From Sphingobacteriales bacterium TSM_CSS (lineage in GTDB: Bacteria; Bacteroidota; Bacteroidia; Chitinophagales; UBA2359): a stretch of DNA of 64,000 bases. The notes beneath the pieces were generated by a model that was given only the letters and a program-made list of their open reading frames with translations, did no database searches and was not told the origin of the DNA. Shown here in pieces: positions 63,746 to 64,000 of the stretch. The translations under genes and the position numbers were made by a program. Each line of letters begins with the position of its first letter. Within the stretch, counting starts at the first letter, position 1. Location of the stretch: positions 1-64,000 of the forward strand of contig NBMY01000071.1 of the NCBI GenBank assembly GCA_002212985.1, in the 5' to 3' direction.

Positions 63746-64000
63746 TTCCCATGGCTTTTGAAAAGGGGCCGTAATTTATAAATAATCCTTGTTTGGAAGT
63801 TGCCACCAAAAACAACCCAAAACACATTTTGGGTAAAAGCGTTTCGCCCATCAGATTAAAATTTTCATCTAAAACCATAACCGATATTTGTCTGTCTTTG
63901 TAAGTGTTAAAAAAGCCCTGCTCATTTTTTTGGGGCATTGGTAATATAAAGAACCGGTAATACAGGTTTCGGTATTCATCGTAAATCAATTTTTCATATC
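63705..64000 (-). CDS. DUF4221 propeller-type protein, 5' end outside window
   Basis: C-terminal part of a gene that continues beyond the right edge; the frame is open to position 64000. At least 98 residues are visible. They match the end of DUF4221 (6-bladed beta-propeller) proteins: YDEYRNLYYRFFILP, then SVMVLDENFNLMGETLLP, then SKQGLFINYG. These are usually exported lipoproteins of Bacteroidota found with thioredoxin-like genes. First gene of a unit with the two small exported proteins downstream. Confidence 0.8.
   Translation of the reverse strand, partial: YEKLIYDEYRNLYYRFFILPMPQKNEQGFFNTYKDRQISVMVLDENFNLMGETLLPKMCFGLFLVATSKQGLFINYGPFSKAMGNEYNILKITFTKN

Noticed and set aside
1-64000. 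Defence system, CRISPR-Cas, toxin-antitoxin pair, prophage, tRNA or rRNA genes
   Set aside because: None is supported. The DUF4258-like gene lacks an antitoxin neighbour, and the PD-(D/E)XK-like gene lacks restriction or Cas partners.

Overview
The window looks like chromosomal DNA of a free-living Bacteroidota bacterium, probably near the Chitinophagales or Saprospirales; the genus cannot be told from sequence alone. Support for the phylum: several genes carry the Bacteroidota -7 promoter element TAnnTTTG; the type IX secretion (T9SS) outer-membrane protein PorV and two proteins with T9SS-type C-terminal sorting domains are present; there is a batABCDE locus; and families typical of the phylum occur (DUF4249, DUF4221, Omp28-like, two-component-regulator propellers, ScfR-like regulators). 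I see no rRNA, tRNA, CRISPR array, prophage or intact transposase.

Layout. 0-9 kb: an XRE/ScfR-like regulator, a secreted S1C protease translationally coupled to a TlpA-like lipoprotein, a PKD/T9SS cargo protein, two tandem glucosaminidase-LysM proteins, and hpt. 9-24 kb: a large helical-repeat protein, hsp20, a CARDB-like lipoprotein, comM/yifB with rbfA, an MsbA-like ABC exporter, a small IS-derived element, a DUF72 protein, cysM, a DUF4258-like protein and a propeller sensor without a kinase domain. 24-36 kb: small secreted proteins, a PolX-PHP protein whose polymerase active site looks dead, coupled to a PD-(D/E)XK-like protein with a cysteine cluster, then YceI, TPR, retropepsin-like, M23, Crp/Fnr, L,D-transpeptidase, DUF6884-like and slipin genes. 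36-44 kb (minus strand): batA-batB-batC, a gap, then batD-batE-phoD-like-sua5 tightly packed. 44-58 kb: glpK, a carbohydrate-domain T9SS cargo protein, an unknown secreted protein, a GT-C-like membrane protein, a mosaic Omp28/dockerin-like protein, an M28 peptidase, pssA, glgE and an orphan DUF4249 lipoprotein. 58-64 kb: a TolC-family protein, a possible antisense-strand small RNA, porV, a 452-bp IS-derived element with perfect 8-bp target duplications, and a three-gene cluster (DUF4221 propeller plus two small Cys-containing exported proteins) cut by the window edge.

Most genes are housekeeping or cell-envelope genes: peptidoglycan remodelling (two glucosaminidases, M23, L,D-transpeptidase), lipid and glycan export or synthesis (MsbA-like, PssA, GT-C, GlgE), and secreted surface proteins served by the T9SS. 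The observations most worth following are the degenerate PolX-PHP/nuclease-like pair, the two non-autonomous mobile elements, the putative small RNA at about 60.1 kb, the structured leader near 11.8 kb, and the exported three-gene cluster at the right edge. I did not find a clear new defence or secretion system; the PolX-PHP pair is the best candidate for an undescribed functional module.
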